From: Pandoraea sp.
Lineage (GTDB): Bacteria > Pseudomonadota > Gammaproteobacteria > Burkholderiales > Burkholderiaceae
Direction: 5' to 3'
Assembly (NCBI RefSeq): GCF_004297875.1
Contig: NZ_SCSK01000006.1
Location: forward strand, 1-64,000
DNA length: 64,000 nt
The position numbers and the translations under genes were made by a program. The notes beneath the pieces are model-generated. The model was not told where the DNA came from and did not search any database. It saw nothing but the letters and a program-made list of their open reading frames with translations. Shown piece after piece: positions 53,042-64,000 of the stretch (positions within the stretch are counted from its first letter, which is position 1; every line of letters starts with the position of its first letter).

Positions 53042-54973
53042 CTATACCGCTTCGCCGCTTGCCGTGCCGTGACTGAGCCACTCGAGCACCGCGTCGGCCG
53101 CATCGCGCGCGGCGTTGGCCAGCGTCCCGCTGCGGCCATCCTCGCCGTGACCGGCGCCATCGAGCACCGGCGATGCCTTGCGAATCGCCACGCCGACCGC
53201 GAGGATATCGATCATCAGCAAATGCAGGATGCGCGAGATCATCGACAGGTGCGAGTCGCGCATTTCGAGGTGATCCGTCTCGAGTGCCACACTCGCCTTT
53301 TTGGCCAGCGGCGTGCCGCGCGTGGTGAGCGCAATGACGCTGGCGCCCGCATGCAGCACCTGGTCGGCCAGACGCAGCAACTCTTCGGATTTGCCGGAAT
53401 TCGACACCATCACGACCACATCGCCTTGCCGCAGCAGGGCAGCCGACGCCGCCTGAAGATAAGGATCATGATACGCAATCGTTGGGATGCCGAACCGAAA
53501 GAATTTATAATGCGCGTCCTGGGCGACGATACCGGAATTGCCCAGGCCATAGAACTCGATGCGATGCGCCCGGTGCAGGCGGTCGATGGCCTGCTCGAGA
53601 GCATCGAAATTCAAATGCTCACGCATTTGCAGGATCGCCGACATGGTGTTATCGAGCACCTTGCTGCCGAAATCCGACGCGGCGTCGCCCAGGCGCACGC
53701 GGCTTTGTCCGACCGGCAGCGAGCCGATCAGCTCGCTGGCCAGCTTCAGCTTGAAATCGGTCAGCCCCTGGCAGCCGAGCGATCGGCAAAAACGGATCAC
53801 GGTCGGTTGGCTGACATTGGCCCTGCGGGCGATTTCACCGACCGGGTCGCCGATCAGCGTACGCGGGTGATTGATCACGAGGTCGGCCACGCGCCGCTCC
53901 GCTGGGCTGAGCCTGCCGTGCATATGCTGCACCCGCTCCACCAGTGCGCCGCCCGGTGTGCCGCTGCGCAGATGATCGGCCAGGATCGCCGACACGCCCA
54001 GGAAAGCCGGATATGGGTCAGTGATGACAAACGTCGGCACCTGCGCCAGGTAGTCGGTGAAACGTCCCTTGGCCTCGAAGCGGGCGCGAAATGGCGAGCG
54101 CGCGAAGTAGTCGCCCAGATGCGGCACCACGCCGCCGCCGATGTAGACACCACCGCGCGCGCCGAGCGTGATGGCAACATTGCCCGCGAAGGTACCGAGC
54201 ATGCCGCAGAAGCACTCGACCGCTTCCATGCACAGATCGCACTGCCCAGCCAGTCCCCGCTTGACGATGTCGGCGGTCTCGAGCGGCTCAGCCGGACGCT
54301 GGTGCTGCGCCGCCAGCGCCTGATACACCAGCGCGATGCCCGGCCCCGACACAAGCCGCTCGAACGAGACATGCTCGTGAGTCTGCCAGGCATACTGCAG
54401 GACGGCGAGTTCGCGCGCATCGGCCGGCGCGAAATTCGCGTGACCGCCCTCGCTGTCGAGCGGTATCCAGCGCTCGCCAGCCGGCACCAGTCCGGAGGCC
54501 CCCAGTCCGGTGCCCGGCCCGAGCACACCGATCGCACTGCCGGGGCGCGCGTTGCCGCCGCCCACCTGCGTGCGCTGGCGCACATCCAGGCGCGGTACTG
54601 CCATCGCCAACGCAGTGAAGTCATTGACCACCAACAGCGTATCGAGCGCGAGCGCCGTGCGGGTTTGCTCGATCGAGAAGCGCCAGTTGTGATTGGTCAT
54701 CGCAACTTCGTCGCCGTCGATCGGCGTGGCGATTGCCACGGCCGCATGCGCGACGCGCGCGCCATCGAGCGCGTCGGCGGCGTCTCGCAGGTACGCCTGG
54801 ATCACCTCGGCCAGTCCGGCATAATCGGCGCACGGATAGACTTTGATATGGTGCCATTGCCCCGGCTCGAATTCGAGGGCAAAGCGCGCGTTCGTGCCTC
54901 CAACGTCGGCCAGCAAACGGGGGGCGCGCACCCGGCCCCCGGCGGGTTCATGCTTCGGTGCACCAATAGACAT
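53042..54973 (-). CDS. glk-hexR: Bifunctional glucokinase / HexR (RpiR-family) regulator
   Basis: A 643-aa fusion. Residues 1 to about 345 are a glucokinase: [27 protein letters not shown] and EGGHANFAP phosphate and sugar loops. Residues about 350-430 form the RpiR helix-turn-helix ([39 protein letters not shown]), and about 470-600 the SIS sugar-phosphate-binding domain ([20 protein letters not shown]). The regulator part senses an Entner-Doudoroff intermediate, probably KDPG. Its start lies 26 bp inside pgl, behind AAGGAG. This fusion is typical of Burkholderia relatives. The operator is at 57150. Confidence 0.94.
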   Translation of the reverse strand: MSIGAPKHEPAGGRVRAPRLLADVGGTNARFALEFEPGQWHHIKVYPCADYAGLAEVIQAYLRDAADALDGARVAHAAVAIATPIDGDEVAMTNHNWRFSIEQTRTALALDTLLVVNDFTALAMAVPRLDVRQRTQVGGGNARPGSAIGVLGPGTGLGASGLVPAGERWIPLDSEGGHANFAPADARELAVLQYAWQTHEHVSFERLVSGPGIALVYQALAAQHQRPAEPLETADIVKRGLAGQCDLCMEAVECFCGMLGTFAGNVAITLGARGGVYIGGGVVPHLGDYFARSPFRARFEAKGRFTDYLAQVPTFVITDPYPAFLGVSAILADHLRSGTPGGALVERVQHMHGRLSPAERRVADLVINHPRTLIGDPVGEIARRANVSQPTVIRFCRSLGCQGLTDFKLKLASELIGSLPVGQSRVRLGDAASDFGSKVLDNTMSAILQMREHLNFDALEQAIDRLHRAHRIEFYGLGNSGIVAQDAHYKFFRFGIPTIAYHDPYLQAASAALLRQGDVVVMVSNSGKSEELLRLADQVLHAGASVIALTTRGTPLAKKASVALETDHLEMRDSHLSMISRILHLLMIDILAVGVAIRKASPVLDGAGHGEDGRSGTLANAARDAADAVLEWLSHGTASGEAV

Positions 54974-55631
54974 CCAGCGTCACTCCTTTATCGCGACTCA
55001 ACCGGGAAATCGCGTTATCTTGATCGAGCTCGGCCGCGGCGCACAGCACGTCGCGCTTGGCCGGGCCCTGAATCAGCAGAAACAGCCGGGCGCACTCGCG
55101 CAACGCGGCAAGCGACCAGCTCACGCGCGCATGGGGTGCCCCCGCTGGCTCCACGAACACGAAGCGCGCCTCGGTATGGCGCGCCTGCGGCCATTGCGGC
55201 GCATCGGCAAACAGCGACGCGGTGTGTCCGTCGAGTCCCATGCCGAGCACGCACACGTCGGGTTGCCGGTACGGGAAATGATCGTTCAACTGCTGCACCT
55301 GCTCAACCGCTGATCGGCTCATGTCCACCAGCGGCAGCCAGCCCGCGGCCTCCGCGCCCGCCTGCCGAAGGCACTCGCGCAGCAGCCGCGCGTTGCTGTC
55401 TGGATCGCTGTCGGGCACCCAGCGGTCGTCGGCCAGCGTCAGATCGATGCGCTCCCACGGCAGGCCGGCGTGCGCGAGCCGGCGCAGCAAAGCGCGCGGG
55501 CTGCTGCCGCCCGATAGCGCCAGCAGCGCGCGCGGCTGGTGCTCCAGCACGTCGTGCAGCGCTCGGACCAGCGCGGCGCACAAGCCCTCGGCCTGGGCCT
55601 CGATCGTGTCGAAATTTCGCCAGATCAACAT
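54948..55631 (-). CDS. pgl: 6-phosphogluconolactonase
   Basis: A 227-aa enzyme of the SOL/DevB type hydrolysing 6-phosphogluconolactone, the product of Zwf. Marks are [38 protein letters not shown] and [21 protein letters not shown]. Start at the ATG at 55631 (MLIWRNFDT), with GGAGG upstream and 4 bp after the zwf stop. Its last 26 bases are shared with the start of glk-hexR, so the three genes form one leftward operon zwf-pgl-glk. Confidence 0.93.
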   Translation of the reverse strand: MLIWRNFDTIEAQAEGLCAALVRALHDVLEHQPRALLALSGGSSPRALLRRLAHAGLPWERIDLTLADDRWVPDSDPDSNARLLRECLRQAGAEAAGWLPLVDMSRSAVEQVQQLNDHFPYRQPDVCVLGMGLDGHTASLFADAPQWPQARHTEARFVFVEPAGAPHARVSWSLAALRECARLFLLIQGPAKRDVLCAAAELDQDNAISRLSRDKGVTLDVYWCTEA

Positions 55632-55635
55632 GATT

Positions 55636-57105
55636 TCAGTTTTCCTCCTCCAGCCAGCAGGTGCCATGTTGCGCCAACAGCGCGCTCGACGCCGCCGGCC
55701 CCCACGTCCCGGCCGAGTACAGTTTTGGCATGCGCGCGCTGGCAGTCCAGCCGGTCATGATCGGCTCGACCCAGCGCCACGCCTGCTCCTGCTCGTCGCG
55801 CCGCACGAATAGCGCCAGACGACCGTGGATCACGTCGAGCAGCAGCCGCTCGTAGGCGTCCATGCTGCCGGCCTTGAAAAACTGGTCGAACGCCAGATCC
55901 AGATGCACGCTTTGCAATTGCATCCCTTCGCCAGGCTGCTTGGCCAGGCAATACAGCCGCATCGATTCGTTCGGCTGGAGGCGAATCACCAGCCGGTTGG
56001 CGCCGGCGCGCAACGACGCTTCACCCATCAGCGCATACGGCACCGGTCGGAAATTGATCACGATCTCGGCCACGCGCTCGGCCAGGCGTTTGCCGGTGCG
56101 CAGAAAAAACGGCACGCCGGCCCAGCGCCAGTTGTTGATTTCCGCCTTGAGCGCCACGAACGTTTCCGTGCGGCTGTCAGCGGCCACGCCGGGCTCACGC
56201 GTGTAGGCCGGCACCGATGCCCCGCCGCTCAGGCCGCTCTGATATTGGCCGCGCACCACCAAGTGGTTGACTTCGTCGACGGTAATCGGCTTGAGAGCGC
56301 GCAATACCCGTAGCTTCTCGTCGCGCACCGGATCGGCGGCCATCGAATGCGGTGGCTCCATGGCGACGATGGCCAACAATTGCAGCAAGTGGTTTTGCAC
56401 CATGTCGCGCAACGCGCCGGTTTGATCGTAGAAATCTCCTCGCCCCTCGACACCCAGTTCCTCGGCGATCGTGATCTGAATATTCTCGATCCACTCTCGG
56501 CGCCACAACGGCTCGAACAGCGCATTGCCGAAGCGCAGCGCCTGCAGATTTTGCACCGCCTCCTTGCCGAGGTAATGGTCGATCCGGTAGATCTGCTGTT
56601 CGCTGAAGATCGCCCCGACCGTGTCGTTGATCTCGCGCGATGACCGCAGGTCATGGCCGAGCGGCTTTTCCAGCACGATCCGCCCGCCATCGTGCAGCCC
56701 CGCCGCGGCCAGTCCCTTGCATACCGGCTCGAACAGCGCCGGGCCGGTCGCCAGGTAAAACACCCGGCCGTCGGGCTTGCCTTCCAGTGCGTCGCGCAAT
56801 TGCGTGAAATCGTCCTGGCAGGCCAGATCGAGCGCGACATAGGTCATGCGTCCCAGGAAACGCTGCCAATCGTCCTCGTCGAGCCGCGCTATGTCGAGAT
56901 GGGGGCGCACCTGCTCCTGCGCCCAGGCGCGGTAGCCGTCGGAGTCCAGCGACTTGCGGGCGACCGCGACGATGTGGCCGTCGTCGGACAATTGCCCGGA
57001 GCGGTGGGCACGATACAGGGCCGGCAGCACCTTGCGCAGCGACAAGTCGCCAGTGGCGCCGAATAGCACGAAAGTGAAAGAGGGGGTGATATTCGTCGAA
57101 GCCAT
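55636..57105 (-). CDS. zwf: Glucose-6-phosphate 1-dehydrogenase
   Basis: A 489-aa NAD(P)-dependent dehydrogenase, first enzyme of the operon. The nucleotide fold FGATGDLSLRKVLPAL is at about 14-29, and the active-site RIDHYLGKEAVQNL with the catalytic His lies near 175-188. The start MASTNITPSF at 57105 is favoured over an upstream start that lies in the operator region. The gene is divergent from edd; both would be repressed by HexR at the palindrome between them. Confidence 0.94.
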   Translation of the reverse strand: MASTNITPSFTFVLFGATGDLSLRKVLPALYRAHRSGQLSDDGHIVAVARKSLDSDGYRAWAQEQVRPHLDIARLDEDDWQRFLGRMTYVALDLACQDDFTQLRDALEGKPDGRVFYLATGPALFEPVCKGLAAAGLHDGGRIVLEKPLGHDLRSSREINDTVGAIFSEQQIYRIDHYLGKEAVQNLQALRFGNALFEPLWRREWIENIQITIAEELGVEGRGDFYDQTGALRDMVQNHLLQLLAIVAMEPPHSMAADPVRDEKLRVLRALKPITVDEVNHLVVRGQYQSGLSGGASVPAYTREPGVAADSRTETFVALKAEINNWRWAGVPFFLRTGKRLAERVAEIVINFRPVPYALMGEASLRAGANRLVIRLQPNESMRLYCLAKQPGEGMQLQSVHLDLAFDQFFKAGSMDAYERLLLDVIHGRLALFVRRDEQEQAWRWVEPIMTGWTASARMPKLYSAGTWGPAASSALLAQHGTCWLEEEN

Positions 57106-57149
57106 GGGAACAGGGTCTATGTAGTTAAAAAAGAACATTTTTGACACTA

Positions 57150-57170
57150 AAGTGTAGTTTAACTACACTT
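57150..57170. promoter_or_regulatory. HexR-type operator between zwf and edd
   Basis: A perfect 21-bp palindrome with core TGTAGTTTAACTACA lies in the 98-bp region between the divergent zwf and edd genes, 45 bp from zwf and 34 bp from edd. It matches the known HexR pattern TGTARTNNNAYTACA. A further partial copy (TGTAGTTAAA) is at 57119-57128. The regulator is the C-terminal half of the glk-hexR gene in the same locus; KDPG is the expected inducer. Confidence 0.88.
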
Positions 57171-57203
57171 AAACACAAGTCCCGAGGCGAAATCCGGTCA
57201 ATC

Positions 57204-59021
57204 ATGGCAATCCACCCCACCCTTGAAACAGTCACCGAGCGCCTTCGCGCACGCAGCAGGGACACGCGCCAAGCCTACCTGGCAGGCATCGATCATGCAC
57301 GGCGCACGCAGCCAGGGCGCGCCGCCCTCGGATGCGCGAATCTGGCCCATGCCATGGCGGCAGCGCCTGCCGACGATCGCCTGAGGCTGCGCACCGAACT
57401 CAACCCCAATCTCGCGATCGTCACGGCCTACAACGACATGTTGTCCGCGCACCAGCCTTTCGCGGCTTTTCCCGACATCATCAAGGCGACCGCGCGTGCC
57501 CACGGCGCGAGCGCGCAGGTCGCCGGCGGCGTGCCGGCAATGTGCGACGGCATCACCCAGGGTTACGCAGGCATGGAGTTGTCGCTGTTCTCGCGCGACA
57601 TCATCGCGCTGGCGACCTTCGTCGCGCTGTCGCACCAGGTGTTCGACGCCGGCATTTTCCTCGGGGTATGCGACAAGATCGTGCCGGGCCTGGTGATGGG
57701 CGCGCTCGGCTTCGGCCATTTGCCGGCGGTGTTCGCCCCGGCCGGTCCGATGCCCTCCGGCCTGCCGAACGACGAGAAGTCGCTGATTCGCCAGCAATAC
57801 GCCGCTGGCGAGATCAGTCGAGAAAGGCTGCTGGATGCCGAATTGTCGGCCTATCACGGCGCCGGCACCTGCACCTTCTACGGCACGGCCAACAGCAATC
57901 AAATGCTGATGGAATTCACGGGACTGCACTTGCCGGGCGCATCGTTCGTCAATCCCGGCACGCCCCTGCGGCACGCGCTAACGCAAGCAGCCACCGCACG
58001 TGCGGTGACGCTGGCGCGCAGTGGCGCAACACTGGCGGCAATGTTCGACGAGCGCGCCGTCGTCAATGGCGTGGTCGGTCTGCTGGCCACTGGCGGCTCC
58101 ACCAACCACACGCTGCACCTGGTGGCAATGGCACGCGCCGCCGGTCTGCTGCTCACCTGGCAGGATATCGCCGAGCTGTCGGAGGCGGTGCCACTGCTCA
58201 CACGCATCTATCCGAACGGATCGGCCGACGTGAACCAGTTCCAGGCGGCCGGCGGCCTGAACTTCGTGATTCGCGAGTTGCTCGCGGGCGGCCTGCTGCA
58301 CGCCGACGCCGGCACCGTGATGGGAGCAGGCCTGGATGCATATACTCAGGAAGCCGGTCTTCAAGACAACGCGCTGTGCTGGCGGCCTGCGCCCCAGGCC
58401 AGTCTGGACGAATCGATCGTGCGCCCGCTGAGCAATCCGTTCGCGTCCGAAGGCGGGCTGCGCGTGCTGCACGGCAACCTCGGGCAGGCTATCGTCAAAT
58501 CCTCGGCGCTCAAGCCCGAGCAGCATCGCGTGCGCGCGCCGGCGCGCGTCTTCTCCTCGCAGGAGGACGCTCAGGCCGCTTTCAAAGCCGGCGAGCTGGC
58601 GCGCGACGTAGTGGTGGTCGTGCGCTTCCAGGGGCCGCAAGCCAACGGCATGCCCGAATTGCACAAACTCATGCCGATGTTGGGTCTGTTGCAGGATCAG
58701 GGACATCGCGTGGCGCTGGTGACCGACGGACGCATGTCGGGCGCCTCCGGCAAGGTCCCGGCGGCGATTCACGTGTCACCGGAAGCGATCGCTGGCGGGC
58801 CCCTGTCGCGCGTGCGCGACGGCGACGTGATCGAGCTCGACGCGACGACCCGTCGTTTGACGTGCGAAGTCAGCGAGAATGATATGGCGCGACGCGAAAC
58901 CGCCGCGCCGCCTGAGCGGGCGCTCGACCCATGGCGCAATATGCTCGGATTGTTTCGGCACCACGTCGGCACGGCGCCGCTCGGCGCATCGGTGCTGTTT
59001 GGCGGCGCTGACGTGTCATGA
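57204..59021 (+). CDS. edd: 6-phosphogluconate dehydratase
   Basis: A 605-aa IlvD/Edd-family dehydratase forming 2-keto-3-deoxy-6-phosphogluconate. The cluster-ligand cysteines are in [18 protein letters not shown] and [15 protein letters not shown]; the C-terminal [22 protein letters not shown] is characteristic. The start is the ATG at 57204 after the operator. No eda aldolase gene follows; the next gene (glpD) is convergent and its stop overlaps the last six bases of edd. Confidence 0.95.
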   Translation: MAIHPTLETVTERLRARSRDTRQAYLAGIDHARRTQPGRAALGCANLAHAMAAAPADDRLRLRTELNPNLAIVTAYNDMLSAHQPFAAFPDIIKATARAHGASAQVAGGVPAMCDGITQGYAGMELSLFSRDIIALATFVALSHQVFDAGIFLGVCDKIVPGLVMGALGFGHLPAVFAPAGPMPSGLPNDEKSLIRQQYAAGEISRERLLDAELSAYHGAGTCTFYGTANSNQMLMEFTGLHLPGASFVNPGTPLRHALTQAATARAVTLARSGATLAAMFDERAVVNGVVGLLATGGSTNHTLHLVAMARAAGLLLTWQDIAELSEAVPLLTRIYPNGSADVNQFQAAGGLNFVIRELLAGGLLHADAGTVMGAGLDAYTQEAGLQDNALCWRPAPQASLDESIVRPLSNPFASEGGLRVLHGNLGQAIVKSSALKPEQHRVRAPARVFSSQEDAQAAFKAGELARDVVVVVRFQGPQANGMPELHKLMPMLGLLQDQGHRVALVTDGRMSGASGKVPAAIHVSPEAIAGGPLSRVRDGDVIELDATTRRLTCEVSENDMARRETAAPPERALDPWRNMLGLFRHHVGTAPLGASVLFGGADVS

Positions 59022-60305
59022 GGCGCCGGCGAGCTTGAGCCGCTCGGTGCGGCAAGGGGCCGGCGGCAATTGCCCGATGCGGATTGCCGTATCCAGTGTG
59101 TCTTGCGCCATGCGCCGGTAAGTGGTCCATTTGCCGCCGGTGACGGTGATCATGCCGTCGCGCTCGACCCGGATCAGATGTTCTCGCGAGAGCTCGGCGG
59201 TAGACGATGAGTCCGCCCTGACCAGCGGGCGCAAACCGGTGAAATGCGCGAGAATGTCACCCCGCCCGGGCTGGCGACTCAAGTATTGACCCGCCGTTTG
59301 CAGCAGGAAATCGATCTCCTCGTCGCGCGGTTGCGGCTCGAACGGGGTGTCCTCGCGCGGCACGTCGGTGGTGCCGATCAGCGTTTTGCCGTTCCATGGC
59401 AGCACGAACAGCACCCGTCCGTCGGCGGTATTCGGAATCAGCAGCGCATGCCCACCCGGCCAGAACGACGCATCGAGCAGCAGATGCGTGCCCTGGCTGG
59501 GCGAGACCAGTGCCTCGGCACCCGGGTCGGCGAGCCGGCGGATTGTGTCGACCCACACGCCGGTCGCGTTGATCACACACTTGCCGCTCAGCGCGTAGAC
59601 TTCGCCATTGTCCTCGGCGCGCACCTCGATGCCCTGCGCGCGGCCATCGGGCCGTAGCGGCACGCCGGTCACGCTCATGTGTTCGAGCGCCACCCCGCCC
59701 AGCTCGTGCAGCGTATTGGCCAGCGCACGCGCCAGACGCAAATCGTCGAATTGGCCGTCGTAATAGAGTACCCCGCCGCGCAGGCCTTCAGTCTTGAGCG
59801 ACGGCACGCGCGCGAGCGTGGCGCGACGCGACAACCAACGGGCCGGCGCCAGACGGCGGCGGCCAGCCAACGCGTCGTAGATTTTCATGCCCGCCCAGTA
59901 AAACGGCTGTTCGAACCACCGGTAACAGGGAATCACGAACGGCAGCGCGTGACAGATGTCCGGCGCGATGTGCAGCAACGTGGCGCGCTCGTGCAGCGCC
60001 TCGCGCACCAGTTTGATGTTGCCCTGCGCCAGATACCGCACGCCGCCGTGCACCAGCTTGCTCGAGCGCGACGAGGTACCGCTGCCGATCGTGCGCGCCT
60101 CGACCAGCACCGTCGAGAAGCCGCGCGAAGCGGCATCGACCGCGCAGCCCAGGCCGGTCGCGCCGCCGCCGATGACGATCACGTCCCATTGACGCTCGGC
60201 GCGCAAGCGGGCCAGACCGGCGTCCCGGGCTGCCTCGTGGGGCAAGGGTTCGCCGCGCAACTGCGCGGGCGCGGTCGGATTTTCCGGTGAAACATCCAAT
60301 TTCAT
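59016..60305 (-). CDS. glpD: Glycerol-3-phosphate dehydrogenase, lacking the C-terminal domain
   Basis: A 429-aa FAD enzyme of the GlpD/GlpA family that oxidises sn-glycerol 3-phosphate to dihydroxyacetone phosphate. The FAD motif [21 protein letters not shown] is near residues 42-62, then [23 protein letters not shown] and [18 protein letters not shown]. The protein stops at [13 protein letters not shown], where typical members (about 500-550 aa) continue into a helical DAO_C domain of about 100 residues. The catalytic domain is complete. Its stop overlaps the end of edd, so the missing part may have been lost when edd came to lie here. Activity is uncertain but possible. Confidence 0.85.
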   Translation of the reverse strand: MKLDVSPENPTAPAQLRGEPLPHEAARDAGLARLRAERQWDVIVIGGGATGLGCAVDAASRGFSTVLVEARTIGSGTSSRSSKLVHGGVRYLAQGNIKLVREALHERATLLHIAPDICHALPFVIPCYRWFEQPFYWAGMKIYDALAGRRRLAPARWLSRRATLARVPSLKTEGLRGGVLYYDGQFDDLRLARALANTLHELGGVALEHMSVTGVPLRPDGRAQGIEVRAEDNGEVYALSGKCVINATGVWVDTIRRLADPGAEALVSPSQGTHLLLDASFWPGGHALLIPNTADGRVLFVLPWNGKTLIGTTDVPREDTPFEPQPRDEEIDFLLQTAGQYLSRQPGRGDILAHFTGLRPLVRADSSSTAELSREHLIRVERDGMITVTGGKWTTYRRMAQDTLDTAIRIGQLPPAPCRTERLKLAGAS

Positions 60306-60479
60306 GGTACGCGAGATTCCTTCGGCAAGTTGGGTGCCAGGCAGTGGCGCCCATTGTAATCGCGCACCCGGGCAGATGCGCTGCTGCGCGTGGCCGCAAC
60401 CGCCGGCAACCCGCCGCCCAGCGCTGAACTCGCGGGGGTTGTGATAGTCTCAATGCCCGTTGCCGCCTTGCCTTTGCCG

Positions 60480-61082
60480 ATGGAAGCCTTCAATCACATC
60501 TCGTTTCTCTGGCTCAATGCCCCGGCCGACACGCCCGCCTGGCAACTCGCCGCAGCCGCGGTGCTGGCCAACGGTCTGATCTATCTGGTGCCGCTATGGC
60601 TCACCGGCCTCTGGCTGGTGGGCGGTGGCGCGCGCCGCGCCGCAGTGCAGGCCACGGTCGCGGCCGCCGTGGCGCTGCTCATTAACGCCGGCATCGGCCA
60701 GGCATTTTTCCATCCGCGGCCGTTCATGGTGCATTTTGGCACCAACTTCCTGCCCCACGCGCCGGACAGCTCGCTGCCGAGCGATCACACCACCATCATG
60801 TTCGTTACCGCGCTGATGCTGCTGCGCGCGGCCGAACCGCTGCCGCGCCGCAGCGGCCGGGCGCTGCTGCTATTGACGATCCCGACCGCGTGGGCGCGCA
60901 TCTTTCTCGGCGTGCACTGGCCGCTCGATATCGTTGCCGCGCTGATCGTCTCCGGCATCGCCTGCCTGCTGATCAGCAGTGCGCCGGGGCGTCGCCTTTG
61001 CGGCGCACTGCAGACCGGGCTGGAATCGATATACCGCGCCATGCTGGCGCGCCCGATCGCCCGCGGCTGGCTCAGGCCCTGA
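60480..61082 (+). CDS. PAP2-family membrane phosphatase (BcrC/undecaprenyl-diphosphatase-like)
   Basis: A 200-aa protein with five or so membrane helices and the PAP2 motifs FFHPRPF, PSDHTT and [12 protein letters not shown] with the catalytic histidines. The N-terminus [29 protein letters not shown] resembles BcrC/YbjG proteins, which dephosphorylate undecaprenyl diphosphate at the outer side of the inner membrane. An upstream in-frame ATG at 60453 is possible; I chose 60480 because the family begins there. Bacitracin resistance is a known trait of the family. Confidence 0.83.
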   Translation: MEAFNHISFLWLNAPADTPAWQLAAAAVLANGLIYLVPLWLTGLWLVGGGARRAAVQATVAAAVALLINAGIGQAFFHPRPFMVHFGTNFLPHAPDSSLPSDHTTIMFVTALMLLRAAEPLPRRSGRALLLLTIPTAWARIFLGVHWPLDIVAALIVSGIACLLISSAPGRRLCGALQTGLESIYRAMLARPIARGWLRP

Positions 61083-61221
61083 CGCGCCGCCCGCCCGGTC
61101 GGCAGTCGCATCCGTTAGAATTACTCCAGATTCGCAGCGCGCCCGTTGCCGCGCGCTGCCCGCTGACCATCCGGCAACCGCAGTCTGGCTGGCCGATCGA
61201 CTTTGTCCTCAGGTGAATTCC

Positions 61222-62517
<1,296 letters not shown>

Positions 62518-62607
62518 GCTGGCGACATCGGCCCGCGATGCGATCATGCACCGGGCCATTCGCGTGCTATCTTGCTGGCTGGCCCACTCTGTCAGGAAAG
62601 GAAAGAC

Positions 62608-63228
62608 ATGTCTGTTGCTCGCCTCGATGCTTCCTCAGCGCTGCTCCGCTGGTCCCGCTGGCTGGTCATCGGCCTGCTGGCCAGCTTGCTGTCGGCATGC
62701 GGCTATAACCAGATCCAGGTGCAGGACGAGGCGGTCAAGGCGGCATGGAGCGAAGTGGTCAACCAGTACCAGCGCCGCGCCGATCTGGTGCCGAATCTGG
62801 TCAATACGGTCAAGGGCTATACCAAGCACGAACAATCGACGCTGGTGGCTGTGACCGAGGCTCGCGCCAAGGCTACCAGCATTCAGGTGACCCCCGAAGT
62901 GCTCAACGATCCGGCGGCCTTCCAGCGCTTCCAGCAGGCGCAAAGCCAACTGACCGGCGCGCTCTCGCGCCTGATGGCGGTCAGCGAAAACTATCCGCAA
63001 TTGAAGGCCGATAGCCTGTTTCTCGATCTCCAGTCGCAGCTCGAAGGCACTGAAAATCGCATTTCGGTAGCGCGGGCGCGCTATATTCAGGCCGTCGAGA
63101 AATACAACGTGCTGGTGCGCCGCTTCCCCAATAATCTGACCGCCAAAATGTTCGGCTATCACCCCAAGCCGAACTTCACGGTGGAAGACGAGAAAGCCAT
63201 TTCGACGGCACCGGCCGTCAAATTCTGA
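62608..63228 (+). CDS. LemA-family lipoprotein
   Basis: A 206-aa membrane-anchored protein. The N-terminal hydrophobic segment ends in the lipobox LLSAC (Cys about residue 31), followed by the LemA helical domain (NQYQRRADLVPNLVNTVKGY, LTGALSRLMAVSENYPQLKA, NRISVARARYIQAVEKYN, MFGYHPKPNF). AGGAAAGGA lies before the ATG at 62608. LemA genes are usually followed by a TPM-domain gene, as here, 11 bp downstream. The function of the pair is poorly defined; a role in envelope protein quality is suspected. Confidence 0.9.
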   Translation: MSVARLDASSALLRWSRWLVIGLLASLLSACGYNQIQVQDEAVKAAWSEVVNQYQRRADLVPNLVNTVKGYTKHEQSTLVAVTEARAKATSIQVTPEVLNDPAAFQRFQQAQSQLTGALSRLMAVSENYPQLKADSLFLDLQSQLEGTENRISVARARYIQAVEKYNVLVRRFPNNLTAKMFGYHPKPNFTVEDEKAISTAPAVKF

Positions 63229-63239
63229 AGGCCGCTCCG

Positions 63240-64000
63240 ATGACCCACGCGCTTGCCCCATTCTCGCCGAGCCAGCGCCCGACTCGCGCGCTGCGCCGGT
63301 GGCTGGCGGCTTGGCTTGTGCTGCTGTGCGGTTGCTGGCTCGCTCCGTCGGCGCTGGCTGGCGACGCTGCCCAAGTGCCGGTGCCGCCGCTTACCGCGCG
63401 GGTGACCGACCTGACACAGACACTGAGCGGGGCCCAACGCGCTTCGCTCGAGAACCAACTGGCGCAATACGAAAAGCAGCACGGCAGCCAGATTTTTATC
63501 CTGATGGTGCCCAGCACCGCGCCGGAGACCATCGACCAATACAGCATTCGCGTGGCCGATGCCTGGAAAGCCGGCCGCAAGGGCATCGACGACGGCGTCA
63601 TTGTGCTGATCGCCAAGAATAACCCGCCCGATTTGCGCCGCATGCGCATCGAGACGGGCCTGGGTGTGCAGGGCACGCTCACCGATGTCATGAGCGGGCG
63701 CATCCTGCGCGACGTCATGGCGCCGCGCTTTCGCCAGGGTGACTTCTACGGCGGTCTGAGTGCCGGCGTGGCCGTTATCGAGAGCTTGGTGACCCAATCC
63801 GACCTGCCGACACCGACCTCGCTGCCGGCGGCCAAGGCGCCCAATTCCGAATGGCGCGATTTCCTGCCGCTGCTGTTCATTCTCGGTGTAATGGTCTTGG
63901 TGCTTTCGTTGGAGCGCCCGCGCCGCCCGCCCACCGGTGGCCAGCCGTTGGATGGCGATGATCCGAACCAGCGGGTATATTCCGGCCAGCGCGGGCGCTT
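63240..64000 (+). CDS. TPM-domain (YgcG-like) membrane protein, cut by the window end
   Basis: The frame opens at the ATG at 63240 and runs without a stop to base 64000 (253 codons seen). A hydrophobic segment (RWLAAWLVLLCGCWLAPSALA, about residues 20-40) is a signal or anchor. Then follows the TPM domain (VTDLTQTLSGAQRASLENQL, GSQIFILMVPSTAPETIDQY, GVIVLIAKNNPPDLRRMRIE, TGLGVQGTLTDVMSGRIL), and another membrane helix (FLPLLFILGVMVLVLSL). The usual Gly-rich C-terminus lies beyond the window. It is the partner of the LemA gene before it. Confidence 0.88.
   Translation, partial: MTHALAPFSPSQRPTRALRRWLAAWLVLLCGCWLAPSALAGDAAQVPVPPLTARVTDLTQTLSGAQRASLENQLAQYEKQHGSQIFILMVPSTAPETIDQYSIRVADAWKAGRKGIDDGVIVLIAKNNPPDLRRMRIETGLGVQGTLTDVMSGRILRDVMAPRFRQGDFYGGLSAGVAVIESLVTQSDLPTPTSLPAAKAPNSEWRDFLPLLFILGVMVLVLSLERPRRPPTGGQPLDGDDPNQRVYSGQRGR

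Noticed and set aside
53039..55633. Very long open frame on the plus strand opposite glk-hexR and pgl
   Set aside because: It lies wholly antisense to two well-supported enzymes, is rich in Arg, His, Gln and Pro, and has no ribosome site; it is a GC-rich codon-bias shadow.

Overview
The window looks like a chromosome segment of a GC-rich betaproteobacterium, most likely in the Burkholderiaceae (Burkholderia/Pandoraea relatives). The pointers are a porin tail ending in Phe, a PcaD-PcaC fusion next to pcaQ, a glucokinase-HexR fusion in a zwf-pgl-glk operon, a fused two-domain permease paired with an ATPase carrying an extra C-terminal domain, and a narK-narGHJI-ppiC run. The genus assignment is inference from gene content, not a search result.

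Layout. 1-651: end of a porin gene, a short tandem repeat resembling an IS21-type end, and an unassigned stretch. 652-5632: protocatechuate branch of the beta-ketoadipate pathway (pcaH, pcaG, pcaB and fused pcaDC read leftward; pcaQ divergent). 5633-6900: mobile-element debris, namely a cluster of TTCAAAGTTAAGTGA-type repeats in both orientations and the 3' part of an IS3-family transposase. 6900-15118: a catabolic cluster I cannot match to a known pathway: solute-binding protein, GntR regulator, ThDP enzyme, GMC oxidoreductase, AhpD/CMD-like protein, metallo-beta-lactamase-fold hydrolase and MFS transporter, with two near-identical operators around the regulator. 15175-19585: Crp/Fnr regulator divergent from an acyl-CoA ligase and a DmdC-type acyl-CoA dehydrogenase, with a dyad between them.

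19747-24530: SoxR and its monooxygenase target with a textbook SoxR box, asparaginase, and a polar amino-acid ABC transporter. 24703-25375: two broken genes (AraC fragment, frameshifted CMD gene). 25568-33604: exporters and small-molecule transporters (APC, three DHA2-type MFS, LysE) with an ArsR regulator and a DUF4336 protein. 33636-36724: ABC transporter of nitrate/sulfonate type without a binding protein. 37115-38901: MarR, rubredoxin reductase, rubredoxin.

38918-51074: nitrogen-oxide region: HPP/CBS membrane protein, flavohaemoglobin Hmp, and narK-narGHJI with a parvulin; FNR-like and NsrR-like sites are suggested upstream. 51108-52929: AMP nucleosidase and dodecin. 53042-60305: Entner-Doudoroff genes (glk-hexR, pgl, zwf leftward; edd rightward) around a perfect HexR-type palindrome, then a GlpD that ends before its usual C-terminal domain. 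60480-64000: PAP2 phosphatase, hemL, a LemA lipoprotein and the start of a TPM-domain protein that runs off the window. I saw no tRNA, rRNA or CRISPR array.
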